Shown: positions 53,573-62,293 of the stretch, in pieces | How the letters are laid out: every line of letters starts with the position of its first letter | Numbering within the stretch: position 1 is the stretch's first letter | NCBI GenBank assembly: GCA_902521075.1 | Contig: CABYQM010000001.1 | Coordinates: 83,974-147,973, forward strand | DNA from: an uncultured Pelagibacteraceae bacterium | Lineage (GTDB): Bacteria > Pseudomonadota > Alphaproteobacteria > Pelagibacterales > Pelagibacteraceae | Reading direction: 5' to 3' | Length of the DNA: 64,000 nt | The notes under the pieces: model-generated | What the model saw: the letters and a program-made list of their open reading frames with translations, nothing else | What the model was told of the DNA's origin: nothing | Databases searched by the model: none | Position numbers and translations under genes: made by a program

Positions 53573-54513
53573 TGTCAAAAATTAAAACTGTAGGAATAGT
53601 TGGAACTGGTGTCATAGGGACTGGCTGGATAATAAGAAATTTAGCTCACAACAAAATTGTTCATGCATATGATCAAAACAAAAATCTCAAAAATTATGTT
53701 TTAAAAGAAATAAAAAGAACTTCAAAAAGTATAAAAAAACTTTTTGGAAAAAAAATTTTAATTAAAAATTTAAAATTCTTTAATTCTTTGGAAAAGGCTC
53801 TTTCAAATGTGGATTTTGTTCAAGAAAGTGTATTAGAGAATTATAAAGTTAAAACTGATTTAATCCAAAAAATCTCTAAATATGTAAAATCAAATGTAAT
53901 TATTTCTTCAAGTTCGTCAGGACTTTTACCCTCTAAAATTTTTTCTAAGAGTAAAAATCCTCAAAGAGGCATAATTGGACATCCATTTAACCCAGCGTAT
54001 TTATTGCCAGCAGTTGAAATAGTTCCTGGAAAAAAAACTACAAGAAAGTTTCTTTTAGAAGCAAACAAATATTACAAATCAATCTCAATGAGGCCAATCA
54101 TGCTTAAAAAAGAATTACCAGGTTATTTATCGGATAGACTTCAAGAGGCATTGTGGAGAGAGGGTTTACATATTATTAATGAAAATTATGCAACAACACA
54201 GGAATTAGATCGTGCAATAGAAGATGGACCAGGTCTTAGATACTCAATAATGGGTACCTTTTTAACCTTTCATCTTGCTGGAGGTGATGCAGGAATGAAA
54301 CATATGTTAAAGCAATTTGGTCCGGCCTTAAAATTACCTTGGACAAAATTAAAAGCTCCAAAGTTAACAAATAAATTATCTTCTAAACTTATATCAGGTA
54401 CAAAAAAACAAGCTAAAGGTAAATCAATTAATATGCTTTCAAATATTAGGGACCAATATTTAGTTGATGTATTAAAAATTAGAAAAAAATATGAGAATAA
54501 AATTAGAAATTGA
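53572..54513 (+). CDS. cdhA: L-carnitine dehydrogenase (3-hydroxyacyl-CoA dehydrogenase family)
   Basis: 313 residues. NAD motif VGIVGTGVIGTGWIIRNLA with the acceptor Asp in HAYDQN; catalytic GIIGHPFNPAYLLPAVEIVPG; then YLSDRLQEALWREGLHI, ELDRAIEDGPGLRYSIMGTF and FHLAGGDAGMKHMLKQFGP, which match L-carnitine dehydrogenases rather than acyl-CoA dehydrogenases. It oxidises L-carnitine to 3-dehydrocarnitine with NAD+. The Lys-rich composition follows the genome. It overlaps the next gene by 4 bases. Confidence 0.87.
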   Translation: MSKIKTVGIVGTGVIGTGWIIRNLAHNKIVHAYDQNKNLKNYVLKEIKRTSKSIKKLFGKKILIKNLKFFNSLEKALSNVDFVQESVLENYKVKTDLIQKISKYVKSNVIISSSSSGLLPSKIFSKSKNPQRGIIGHPFNPAYLLPAVEIVPGKKTTRKFLLEANKYYKSISMRPIMLKKELPGYLSDRLQEALWREGLHIINENYATTQELDRAIEDGPGLRYSIMGTFLTFHLAGGDAGMKHMLKQFGPALKLPWTKLKAPKLTNKLSSKLISGTKKQAKGKSINMLSNIRDQYLVDVLKIRKKYENKIRN

Positions 54514-54923
54514 TGAAAGAAAAAATTTTTATAAATAAAACTGGTGGATGTATCTGTGGAAATATAACTTTTAAAGTTAAGCTTGATGAAGTCCCTTTAG
54601 TTTTCAATTGTCATTGTATTGATTGTAGAAAAAAAATAGGAGGTATAATGACAATTATACTGCTTAGAGATGGAGCAATAGATATAGATAAGTCTAAATT
54701 AAAAATTTATGAACATGAAGGTGGCAGTGGTAATAAAATTAAAAAACATTTTTGTGGGAAATGTGCTGCTCCTATTTTAACTTATGTAGAAAAGTATAAA
54801 AAATACTATTTATATGCAGGTTTACTAGACGATATTAGTTTTTTAAATAAAGCAGAGAACATACACTATAAAGAGTCTCATTTTCCATTTATGGAAATAA
54901 GCGAAAAAAATATTAAAGTTTAA
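54510..54923 (+). CDS. GFA/CENP-V-type zinc protein (second copy)
   Basis: 137 residues. GGCICGNITFKV, FNCHCIDCRKKIGGIM and HFCGKCAAPILTYVEK form the Mss4-like zinc sites. It is a diverged relative of the protein encoded at 49243. It is coupled to cdhA by an ATGA overlap, which suggests a role tied to carnitine or methylated-amine breakdown (formaldehyde is a by-product further down that route); this is inference. Confidence 0.82.
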   Translation: MMKEKIFINKTGGCICGNITFKVKLDEVPLVFNCHCIDCRKKIGGIMTIILLRDGAIDIDKSKLKIYEHEGGSGNKIKKHFCGKCAAPILTYVEKYKKYYLYAGLLDDISFLNKAENIHYKESHFPFMEISEKNIKV

Positions 54924-54926
54924 ATA

Positions 54927-55736
54927 CTAATGCATTCTTAAAGTATTGCCGTCTACAGCAATTACTTGTCCTGATATCCTTGGTGCATCATTCGAAATTA
55001 AAAAGCTACAGATTCTTCCAATATCCTCTTCATAGACCCATGTATTCATAGAAGTCATTGAAACAAATTCTTTTTCTATTAATTTTTTTGAAATATTTAA
55101 AAACTTCGATTTATCCCTTATTACTCTACCCATTCTATCTCCCTTTATTGTTCCAGGACAAATAGCGTTTACTCTAATTTTAAATTTTCCTAGTTCCATT
55201 GCCAGTGTTTTGGTTATACCAACAACTGCCCACTTACTTGCACAGTAAGGGGATCTTAATGGAAATCCAAATATACCTGCGGTTGATGATAAATTTATTA
55301 TAGCTCCACCTTTATTTTTTTTTAACATTGGAATTGAATATTTTGAAAAATAAAAATGGCTAATAACGTTTACCTTTAATGTATTTTCCCAATCCTTACT
55401 TTTTAATTTTTCAAGTGTCCCAGTTGGCCCAGCAATTCCAACGTTATTTATAAGAGCATCAATTTTTTTTGTTTTTTTTAATATTTTGCTAAAAAAATTT
55501 TTTACTTGGTTTTCATCAGAGGCATCGCACTGAAATACAAATAATTTTTTATTATTGAGCTTGTGCGTCTTACATTTATTCAGAAATTTTGGATTGATAT
55601 CACAAAGATATACTATTGCACCTTTATCTAAAAATATTTTTGCTGAACTCCATCCAATACCCGAACCTCCTGCAGATATGATTATTTTTTTATTTTTTAA
55701 GGTTATGCTCATTTTTAATTTTAAAAGATAATTCAA
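54927..55736 (-). CDS. Short-chain dehydrogenase/reductase
   Basis: 269 residues, or 261 from the Met at 55712 (MSITLKN), which is the more usual SDR start. Cofactor motif ISAGGSGIGWSSAKIF, acidic residue in YLCDIN favouring NAD, NNVGIAGP, catalytic Ser in NLSSTAGIFG, Tyr-Lys in YCASKWAVVG, and the C-terminal ISGQVIAVDGN. Substrate unknown; the location between carnitine dehydrogenase and the gamma-butyrobetaine dioxygenase suggests a hydroxy or keto acid of that route. Convergent with the GFA gene (3-base gap). Confidence 0.85.
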   Translation of the reverse strand: MNYLLKLKMSITLKNKKIIISAGGSGIGWSSAKIFLDKGAIVYLCDINPKFLNKCKTHKLNNKKLFVFQCDASDENQVKNFFSKILKKTKKIDALINNVGIAGPTGTLEKLKSKDWENTLKVNVISHFYFSKYSIPMLKKNKGGAIINLSSTAGIFGFPLRSPYCASKWAVVGITKTLAMELGKFKIRVNAICPGTIKGDRMGRVIRDKSKFLNISKKLIEKEFVSMTSMNTWVYEEDIGRICSFLISNDAPRISGQVIAVDGNTLRMH

Positions 55737-55814
55737 ACTAACAAATCTTCCAACTATTAATATGTCAACTAATAATTGAATTGAGCATTAAATTATTTTA
55801 TATTGATTTTGATT

Positions 55815-56939
55815 ATGCACTCAATTTCAAAAATCTCAAAAAACGGGACTTATCTTCAAGTAATTTGGGATGACGGAAAAGAGAGTAAATTTAATTATAT
55901 GTGGCTGAGAGATAATTGCCCTACAGCACACGATAAAGATTCTAGGCATCGAATGTTTAATATTTTAGATGTATCAGAAAATATAAACCCAAAAAAATAT
56001 AATCTTAATAGCGATGGTAAATTAGAAATAGAGTGGAGTGAGGGAAATCATGTAAGCCATTATGATATTAGTTGGCTTAGAGAAAATTGTTACACAATTA
56101 AAAATAACGAAGAATACAAATCACCTTATCAATTATGGGATGGAAGTTTAGAAAAAAATATTCATAGTATATATATAGATCACAATGAAATTATATCTTC
56201 TGAAGAGGGATTAGTTAAATGGTTAGAGCTTCTTCATCATAAAGGAATAGCAATAGTTTATAATGCTCCAGTAGAAAAAAATTCAGCGTTCCCTGTTTTA
56301 AACAGAATTAGTCACACAAGAGAGACATTTTTTAAAACACCTTTTGAAGTTATAAATATACCAAAACCTAATAACTCAGCTTATACAGCTCATGCACTTC
56401 AAAATCATATGGATTTACCATGGTTTGAAAATCCTCCTGGGTATCAATTTTTACATTGTTTAGTTAATTCAGCAAAAGGTGGTGACTCATCAGCAGTAGA
56501 CGCATTCGCTGTTGCAGAATATTTAAAGAAAAACGATAAAGATACTTTTGATACGCTAACAACAATACCTTTAAAGTTTAGAGACAAAGATTACACTCAA
56601 GAAGCTCACAGAAGCTTTTATGGCACTGCAATTAGTCTAACAAAAGATGGTGATTATAATGATGTTAGATTTAGTACTGCAACCATGGATGCATTAGATT
56701 GTCACCCAGAACAAATGGATAAAGTTTATAAATCTCATCATAAATTTGGAAAACTTTTACACGATGACAAATTTCAAATAAAATTTAGTCTAAGACCAGG
56801 AGATATATATACATTCAATAATAGAAGAGTGCTTCATGGAAGAACTGAATTTGATCCAAATTCTGGACACAGACACCTACAAGGTTATTACATGGATAGA
56901 GATGAAGTTGTGGGTAGATTGAATTATCTTAAGAAATAA
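55815..56939 (+). CDS. Gamma-butyrobetaine-hydroxylase-type dioxygenase (TauD family with DUF971-like N domain)
   Basis: 374 residues from the ATG at 55815; a TTG 12 bases earlier is less likely. The N-terminal domain has WDDGKESKFNYMWLRDNCP and a second WLREN, as in BBOX1/TMLH proteins. The catalytic domain has the Fe ligands His-x-Asp in LQNHMDLPWFENPPGYQFLH and the distal His in RVLHGRTEFD, with the Arg of GHRHLQGYYMDRD. It would hydroxylate gamma-butyrobetaine to L-carnitine using 2-oxoglutarate and O2. Of the zinc-site cysteines of the N domain only the first is kept. Related TauD-type substrates cannot be ruled out. Confidence 0.8.
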   Translation: MHSISKISKNGTYLQVIWDDGKESKFNYMWLRDNCPTAHDKDSRHRMFNILDVSENINPKKYNLNSDGKLEIEWSEGNHVSHYDISWLRENCYTIKNNEEYKSPYQLWDGSLEKNIHSIYIDHNEIISSEEGLVKWLELLHHKGIAIVYNAPVEKNSAFPVLNRISHTRETFFKTPFEVINIPKPNNSAYTAHALQNHMDLPWFENPPGYQFLHCLVNSAKGGDSSAVDAFAVAEYLKKNDKDTFDTLTTIPLKFRDKDYTQEAHRSFYGTAISLTKDGDYNDVRFSTATMDALDCHPEQMDKVYKSHHKFGKLLHDDKFQIKFSLRPGDIYTFNNRRVLHGRTEFDPNSGHRHLQGYYMDRDEVVGRLNYLKK

Positions 56940-56941
56940 AA

Positions 56942-56972
56942 AAAAAGGGCTTTGAAAATCAAAGCCCTTTTT
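56942..56972. terminator. Bidirectional terminator between dioxygenase and proX genes
   Basis: 14-bp perfect stem AAAAAGGGCTTTGA (56942-56955) and TCAAAGCCCTTTTT (56959-56972), 3-base loop. It serves the convergent genes on both sides. Confidence 0.93.
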
Positions 56973-56993
56973 ATCTAATTTATTTTAAAGTTA

Positions 56994-57998
56994 TTATGGA
57001 AGCCAACTTTTCCATTTATCTGGATTATTGTCTAACCACTCATTAACAACTTCTTTTACATCTCTTTTCTTAATATCAACTTCAACTAACATTTTAGCTT
57101 GGTCAATATTTTGTAAAGACATTTTTTCAAAGAACTTCTTAGCATCAGCATGTTCTGCACTAGCAAAAGTAGCTGGGTTTCCGTAGTTCATCGTGTAATC
57201 TTTAGCCCAACCAGTTGCTGGCCATGCAGCAGTTCCACAATCTTTCCAGTTATTTGCTTCAGTGAAGCTGTCACAAGTTTTGTGTTCTGGAAGTTGTACA
57301 CCAACCATATCATACTCACCAAAGAACCAATGTGGTGACCATAGATAAAGTAGGAATGGCTCTTTTCGCATGTAAGCAGCTTTTGCTTCTGCGATAGCAG
57401 CAGCTTCTGTTCCAAGTTCATCAGCCTGGAAGTCTATTCCTAAAAGATCAAGTCTTTTTTGGTCATGACAGTTCCAACCTGCAACAGGACACCCAATAAG
57501 TCTACCTCTCTTACCACTTTCAATTGTTGCAAATTTTGCTTTGTGTTTATTTAAGTCTTTCCAAGTTTTAATACCTAGTTCTTCAGCAGCATATCTCGGT
57601 ATCCAGTAGTCTGACATACCAATTATTCCTGCTGTTCCAAGTAAGTCTACACTTCCATCACCACTGTATGTCCCGACGACTTTACCTTCGTATATTAAGT
57701 CCTCTTTTAACATAACAGTGTCAGCTTCAGCGTAACTTGGCCAACTTTCGCAAGCGAAGTCTAACTCACCTGCAGCGATTGCTTCCCACAAACCAGTTCC
57801 TGAAGGAAATACAGTTTGTTTAATTTTGTATCCCATTTCTCTTTCAAGAATTGCTACGGCAACTTCGCACGTAATTATCCCACCAGTCCAATCTGCTATA
57901 GCTGCATGAAGTCTTTTGGCTGCATTAGCTTGACCAAAGCTTCCAATTAACAGAGCTACAGAAAGAATTAGTGCTGATATCTTTTTTGATAACTTCAT
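56994..57998 (-). CDS. proX: Glycine betaine/carnitine/choline-type ABC binding protein
   Basis: 334 residues with signal peptide ending GQANAAK. OpuAC fold: AIADWTGGIITCEVAVAIL, WEAIAAGELDFACESWPSY, YLWSPHWFFGEYDM and TAAWPATGWAKDY. Several Trp residues in these blocks would form the aromatic box that holds a quaternary ammonium group. The C-terminal helix ends NEWLDNNPDKWKSWLP. Transcribed after the permease gene (86-base gap with its own candidate control sites). Whether it binds betaine, carnitine, gamma-butyrobetaine or choline cannot be read, but the neighbouring catabolic genes favour carnitine-like ligands. Confidence 0.9.
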   Translation of the reverse strand: MKLSKKISALILSVALLIGSFGQANAAKRLHAAIADWTGGIITCEVAVAILEREMGYKIKQTVFPSGTGLWEAIAAGELDFACESWPSYAEADTVMLKEDLIYEGKVVGTYSGDGSVDLLGTAGIIGMSDYWIPRYAAEELGIKTWKDLNKHKAKFATIESGKRGRLIGCPVAGWNCHDQKRLDLLGIDFQADELGTEAAAIAEAKAAYMRKEPFLLYLWSPHWFFGEYDMVGVQLPEHKTCDSFTEANNWKDCGTAAWPATGWAKDYTMNYGNPATFASAEHADAKKFFEKMSLQNIDQAKMLVEVDIKKRDVKEVVNEWLDNNPDKWKSWLP

Positions 57999-58029
57999 TT
58001 ATTTCCTCTCTTTTTAATTAATTAAAAAC

Positions 58030-58048
58030 ACATTTTAGATCAAAATGT
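58030..58048. promoter_or_regulatory. Inverted repeat upstream of proX
   Basis: ACATTTT-AGATC-AAAATGT lies 31-50 bases upstream of the proX start codon, before its GAGAGG-type ribosome site. Candidate operator or leader hairpin. Confidence 0.3.
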
Positions 58049-58066
58049 ATTGGTATGTAAACCACG

Positions 58067-58082
58067 CAAATAGCACTATTTG
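58067..58082. promoter_or_regulatory. Second inverted repeat in proW-proX gap
   Basis: CAAATAG-CA-CTATTTG (58067-58073 and 58076-58082) sits just past the permease stop codon. Candidate operator or weak intercistronic hairpin that could modulate read-through into proX. Confidence 0.3.
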
Positions 58083-58084
58083 TC

Positions 58085-60205
58085 TTAGCTTATTAAGCCT
58101 AAAGCTTCTCTTTGTTTCTTTGTCCACGCAAGTGTAATTCTATCAATAATAATAGCTAGTAATACGATTCCAATTCCAGCTGCCAATCCTCTTCCAGTAT
58201 CTGATCTCGCAAGACCATTAAATACTTCTAAACCTAAACCCTTACCACCAATAAGTGGTGTAACTATTTGCATAGCAAAAGCCATAATTACAGTCTGATT
58301 AAATCCAATAACTAAACTTGGAATAGCTAATGGGAACTTAACTTTATTTAATGTTTGAATAAGTGTTCCACCAAATGATCTCGATACTTCAGAGTAAGTG
58401 CCAGAAACCTGTGTTAAACCTAGTGACGTTAATCGAATTATTGGTGGAATTGAATATATTACAGTTGCAAGAACAGCTGACACTGTTCCACCACCAAAAA
58501 ACATTAGAACAGGAATTAAATAACAGAAATAAGGAAGTGTTTGCATTGCATCCAACACAACGTTTTGAATATTTCTAAATCTTTCATTGTAAGATGCAAT
58601 TATTCCAAGAGGAACTCCTATAACAAAACACAGCACTACAGATACAAGTACTGAAGATAAAGTTATCATTGATTGTGTCCATATTCCACATGCACCAATG
58701 AATAGAAGAAGTACTGCGGTAATTATTGCAAATCTTATTCCAACAGTTACATAACCTAAAGCCGAAAATACTGCTAATGTATACCACCAAGGTATTTGAG
58801 TTAGAAAAACATCTAAAGGTCTTAACAAATTTAAATAAACAAATGCTCTTAAACCTTTTGCAAAAGAAATAAATCCTGGATTTACAGTCAGGCTTTCTAC
58901 TGCATTTGTAATTGGTTGTCTTATTGATAATTTCCATTCTTTTGGAAATGTTCCTATTTCTAAAAAGTAATGATCTATAAATGCAATTAGAAATAAAACT
59001 AAAAAATAAGGAATAACATAATATCTTTTGCTAATAAATTCACCGATGTTTTCAGCTGTAGATTTATTAAAAATTGAAACTAAAACTCTAAATACTATTG
59101 CTATAGCAGATGTAACTGTTTGACATATGATTTTTAAAATCTTATTTCCAAAACTTAACGGCATTTCTAAAATTTTTGCGATTTGATATTTTTCCCAACT
59201 TTGTGGAAGTAAATAAAATCTTTGAACATCTGAAGGAAGTCTTTCTACATCTTTACTAAACGCTAAACTAAATCTATCAAACATTATCGCCATAAATAAA
59301 ATACATAGCCCACCTTCCATTGCCCAACCAACATCCAATCTTCTTATTGCTTGCCAAACTTGGCCACCAATACCTTCGGCACCTATAAAACATGCAAGAA
59401 CCACTAATGCCAATGCCATCATTATTACTTGGTTAATACCCATCATTATACTTGGTAAAGATAATGGAATTTTAATTTTAAATAACAATTGAAGTTTACT
59501 TGAACCAAAGGAAGTTGCAGACTCAATAGTTTGAGCTGGCACTTGTCTTATACCAGTGTTTGTCAATCTTATTATTGGAGGCATTGCATATATCATGGTA
59601 GCCAATATTGCTGGCGCGCCTCCTATCCCAAAAAAAAATAATGCTGGGAACAAATATACAAATGCTGGCATTACTTGCATAGTATCTAATACTGGCTTCA
59701 TGAAATTTTCAAATCTATTACTCTGTGAACACAAGACACCCAGTATAAATCCAAAAAATACACATAATAAAACTGACAGACCCATCAATGCTACTGTTTG
59801 TAAGGATGGTTCCCACATTCCTGTAGCTCCCCAAAAATAAACTACAAAAGAAGAGTAAATTCCCAATCGCAAACCGCCCGCAATTATGCAAGGTATTACA
59901 ATTATTGCTGCTATTAAAATCCAAGGAGACTCTAGCAAAAAGTCTTCTAAAAAATAGTAAGTTTCTTTTATGTAGCTTGCTATAATTTTAGTGACCCATC
60001 TGTAATTTTTTTTTAAATAATCTTCTCCATCGTTCACCCAAGCTGTAAATGTAAATTTATCGGTGACTTCTTTAGGAAATTTTGAAGGCCCTTCATTTTG
60101 AGTAGATAGCCAGAGTGCTACCAAAAAAACAACTCCAATAATTACATAAGTTATTATGTTTTTCGATTGATTTGATTTATTTATTAAATCAGTTCTAGTA
60201 GCCAT
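58085..60205 (-). CDS. proW: Tandem-fused betaine-type ABC permease (two ProW domains)
   Basis: 706 residues, twice the usual ProW size. Each half has a BPD_transp_1 domain with its own coupling loop: ESATSFGSSKLQLLFKIKIPLSLPSI (about residues 225-250) and EVSRSFGGTLIQTLNKVKFPLAIPSL (about 595-620). Both have MMPAFVYLFP/TLPYFCYLIP and YAMPPIIRLTNTGIRQVP/YSIPPIIRLTSLGLTQVS repeats, clear evidence of an internal duplication. The two halves would form the pore as one chain. Divergent from the ATPase gene (77-base gap) and upstream of proX. Confidence 0.92.
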   Translation of the reverse strand: MATRTDLINKSNQSKNIITYVIIGVVFLVALWLSTQNEGPSKFPKEVTDKFTFTAWVNDGEDYLKKNYRWVTKIIASYIKETYYFLEDFLLESPWILIAAIIVIPCIIAGGLRLGIYSSFVVYFWGATGMWEPSLQTVALMGLSVLLCVFFGFILGVLCSQSNRFENFMKPVLDTMQVMPAFVYLFPALFFFGIGGAPAILATMIYAMPPIIRLTNTGIRQVPAQTIESATSFGSSKLQLLFKIKIPLSLPSIMMGINQVIMMALALVVLACFIGAEGIGGQVWQAIRRLDVGWAMEGGLCILFMAIMFDRFSLAFSKDVERLPSDVQRFYLLPQSWEKYQIAKILEMPLSFGNKILKIICQTVTSAIAIVFRVLVSIFNKSTAENIGEFISKRYYVIPYFLVLFLIAFIDHYFLEIGTFPKEWKLSIRQPITNAVESLTVNPGFISFAKGLRAFVYLNLLRPLDVFLTQIPWWYTLAVFSALGYVTVGIRFAIITAVLLLFIGACGIWTQSMITLSSVLVSVVLCFVIGVPLGIIASYNERFRNIQNVVLDAMQTLPYFCYLIPVLMFFGGGTVSAVLATVIYSIPPIIRLTSLGLTQVSGTYSEVSRSFGGTLIQTLNKVKFPLAIPSLVIGFNQTVIMAFAMQIVTPLIGGKGLGLEVFNGLARSDTGRGLAAGIGIVLLAIIIDRITLAWTKKQREALGLIS

Positions 60206-60226
60206 GTTAGCAAATTAAAATAAATA

Positions 60227-60247
60227 ATTTTACATTTAAAGTAAAAT
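60227..60247. promoter_or_regulatory. Inverted repeat in the proW/proV divergent region
   Basis: ATTTTAC (60227-60233) and GTAAAAT (60241-60247) with 7-base spacer, centred between two divergent start codons. Candidate shared operator. Chance is possible in such AT-rich DNA. Confidence 0.3.
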
Positions 60248-60282
60248 ATTGTCTATTTTTGGGGTAATATTATTTATTAAAA

Positions 60283-61329
60283 ATGTCTGTAGAACAAAAA
60301 ATCACCTGTACAAATATATGGAAGTTATTTGGACCAGACGAAAAGAGAATTATAAAAAACCTTGATAAAAATTTAAGTATTAAGGAAGTTCAAGAAAAGA
60401 CAGGACACGTTGTTGCTGTAAAAGATGTCAGTTTCTCAATTCAAAAAGGTGAAACATTTGTAGTAATGGGATTATCTGGTAGTGGAAAATCAACACTAGT
60501 TAGATGTATTTCGCGATTGATTGAACCAACAGCTGGCATAGTGAAAATGGATGATGTTGAAGTTACAAAAATGAGTGCAAGTGAATTATTAGAATTAAGA
60601 AGAAATAAAATGAGCATGGTTTTCCAACATTTTGGTTTATTTCCTCATAGAACAGTCCTAGAAAATATTGGTTATGGATTAGAAGTAAGGGGAACAAAAA
60701 AAGATATAAGAACAGAAAAGTCAATGGAAGTTTTAAAAATGGTTGGCTTAGATGGTTGGCATAATAATTATCCAAGAGAATTATCTGGAGGTATGCAGCA
60801 AAGGGTAGGACTTGCAAGAGCACTAGCTGTGGATCCTGAAATATTAATTTTTGATGAACCTTTTTCAGCATTGGATCCTTTGATTAGAAGAGAGATGCAA
60901 GATGAGCTTTTAAAGATCCAAGAAAAGCTTCAAAAAACTATGGTATTTATAACTCACGACTTTTTAGAGGCAATTAAAATGGGAGACCACATAGCAATTA
61001 TGAAAGATGGAGAAGTTTCTCAAGTAGGTACACCTGAAGAAATTGTATCTAATCCGAAAGATCAATATGTTAAAGATTTTTGTGAAGATGTTCCTAAATA
61101 TAAAGTATTAAGTGCAGGCAAAGTCATGAGAACTGAGTGCTGCAATGAAACAAAAAATTTATTTGAGAATGGAAAAGATAATATTTTAGATAATTCTAAA
61201 ATTGAAAACTTAATAGATAGGCTAATTGATAATGATAAAACTTATCCAGTAGTTTGTAATGAAAGTGGAAAGCTATTAGGTGAGATAGATAGAGTAATAG
61301 TAATGAAATCTATGAGATCAAATCAATAA
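60283..61329 (+). CDS. proV: Betaine-type ABC ATPase
   Basis: 348 residues. N-terminal ~50 residues typical for ProV/OpuAA (ITCTNIWKLFGP), Walker A GLSGSGKSTL (about 65), Q-loop SMVFQHFGLFPHRTVLENI, signature LSGGMQQRVGLARAL, Walker B ILIFDEPFSALDP and H-loop FITHDFLEAIKMGDH. The C-terminal ~70 residues hold one CBS-like segment (YPVVCNESGKLLGEIDR) where OpuAA has two CBS domains. Powers the tandem permease encoded divergently. It overlaps the convergent transporter gene by 7 bases. Confidence 0.94.
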   Translation: MSVEQKITCTNIWKLFGPDEKRIIKNLDKNLSIKEVQEKTGHVVAVKDVSFSIQKGETFVVMGLSGSGKSTLVRCISRLIEPTAGIVKMDDVEVTKMSASELLELRRNKMSMVFQHFGLFPHRTVLENIGYGLEVRGTKKDIRTEKSMEVLKMVGLDGWHNNYPRELSGGMQQRVGLARALAVDPEILIFDEPFSALDPLIRREMQDELLKIQEKLQKTMVFITHDFLEAIKMGDHIAIMKDGEVSQVGTPEEIVSNPKDQYVKDFCEDVPKYKVLSAGKVMRTECCNETKNLFENGKDNILDNSKIENLIDRLIDNDKTYPVVCNESGKLLGEIDRVIVMKSMRSNQ

Positions 61330-62255
61330 ATTTGCTTATTACCTTCTATTGATTTCTTTTTAATATTATCTCTCCATATAATAATCATACCAGCAAAAAT
61401 AATTACTATTACTCCAGGAAATAGTTGGCTCCATGGAGCTTCATTAAAGAAAATCCAACCAAGAATAAAAGATGACGGTATACCAAGATACTCAAATGAA
61501 GCTATTTTACTTGCTGAAATTAAACGGTAAGAATAAATAAACAATATTGCTGCTGTACCACCCAAAACTCCAGTCATTGTCATCAAAATAAAATCTTTAA
61601 AATTTTTAATTTCAACATGTCCTGTAGTTACAAAAAATAAAAGTAAACCACCAATGACATTAAATATTAATGTGTATAACTGAATTTTTGCAGTTGAATG
61701 ATTGCCTTGAATGAATTTTAAAATTATGACAGTGAAAGCCCATGCTATAGCGGTTAGAATTGGAAAAATTGAGTACAAACTAAAAATTTCACTTGTTGGT
61801 TTCATTATCATAACCACACCAACAAAACCAATTATAACTGCTGACCATCTGTAAATACCAATTTTTTCACTCAATAAAATTATTGATAGTATTACTATGA
61901 AGAAAGGTGACGAAAAGGTTAGCGTCATTGCTGTTGCAAATTCCAGATTTACTACTGAGATAAAAATGAATACATTCATAGAAAGAAAACATATTCCTCT
62001 CAAGCAACTCAATATCAAAAACTTATTTCCTAAGTTTTTGAATATTGTTGAAAATTCATTTGTGAATAAGATCAATAATAATAAAGGTATAATTGCTGCT
62101 ACATTTCTAAATAAAGTTAATTGAATTATTGAGTATTCATCACCTAAAAATTTAATAATAACCATGTAGAGATCTATACATAAAATTGCTAAGAGCATTG
62201 TAGCAATTGCTAAATATGTTTTTTTTAGATCTGTTTTTTCAGATGAAATTTTCAT
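61323..62255 (-). CDS. EamA/DMT-family membrane transporter
   Basis: 310 residues, ten helices, two EamA repeats. LRGICFLSMNVFIFISVVNLEFATAM and YRWSAVIIGFVGVVMIMKPTSE are in the first, FPILTAIAWAFTVIILKFIQGN opens the second. Related in pattern to the protein encoded at 48233. Substrate unknown. Confidence 0.87.
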   Translation of the reverse strand: MKISSEKTDLKKTYLAIATMLLAILCIDLYMVIIKFLGDEYSIIQLTLFRNVAAIIPLLLLILFTNEFSTIFKNLGNKFLILSCLRGICFLSMNVFIFISVVNLEFATAMTLTFSSPFFIVILSIILLSEKIGIYRWSAVIIGFVGVVMIMKPTSEIFSLYSIFPILTAIAWAFTVIILKFIQGNHSTAKIQLYTLIFNVIGGLLLFFVTTGHVEIKNFKDFILMTMTGVLGGTAAILFIYSYRLISASKIASFEYLGIPSSFILGWIFFNEAPWSQLFPGVIVIIFAGMIIIWRDNIKKKSIEGNKQIY

Positions 62256-62293
62256 TTAATAATGTTGAAATTAGTATAAGTTTTTAAAATATT

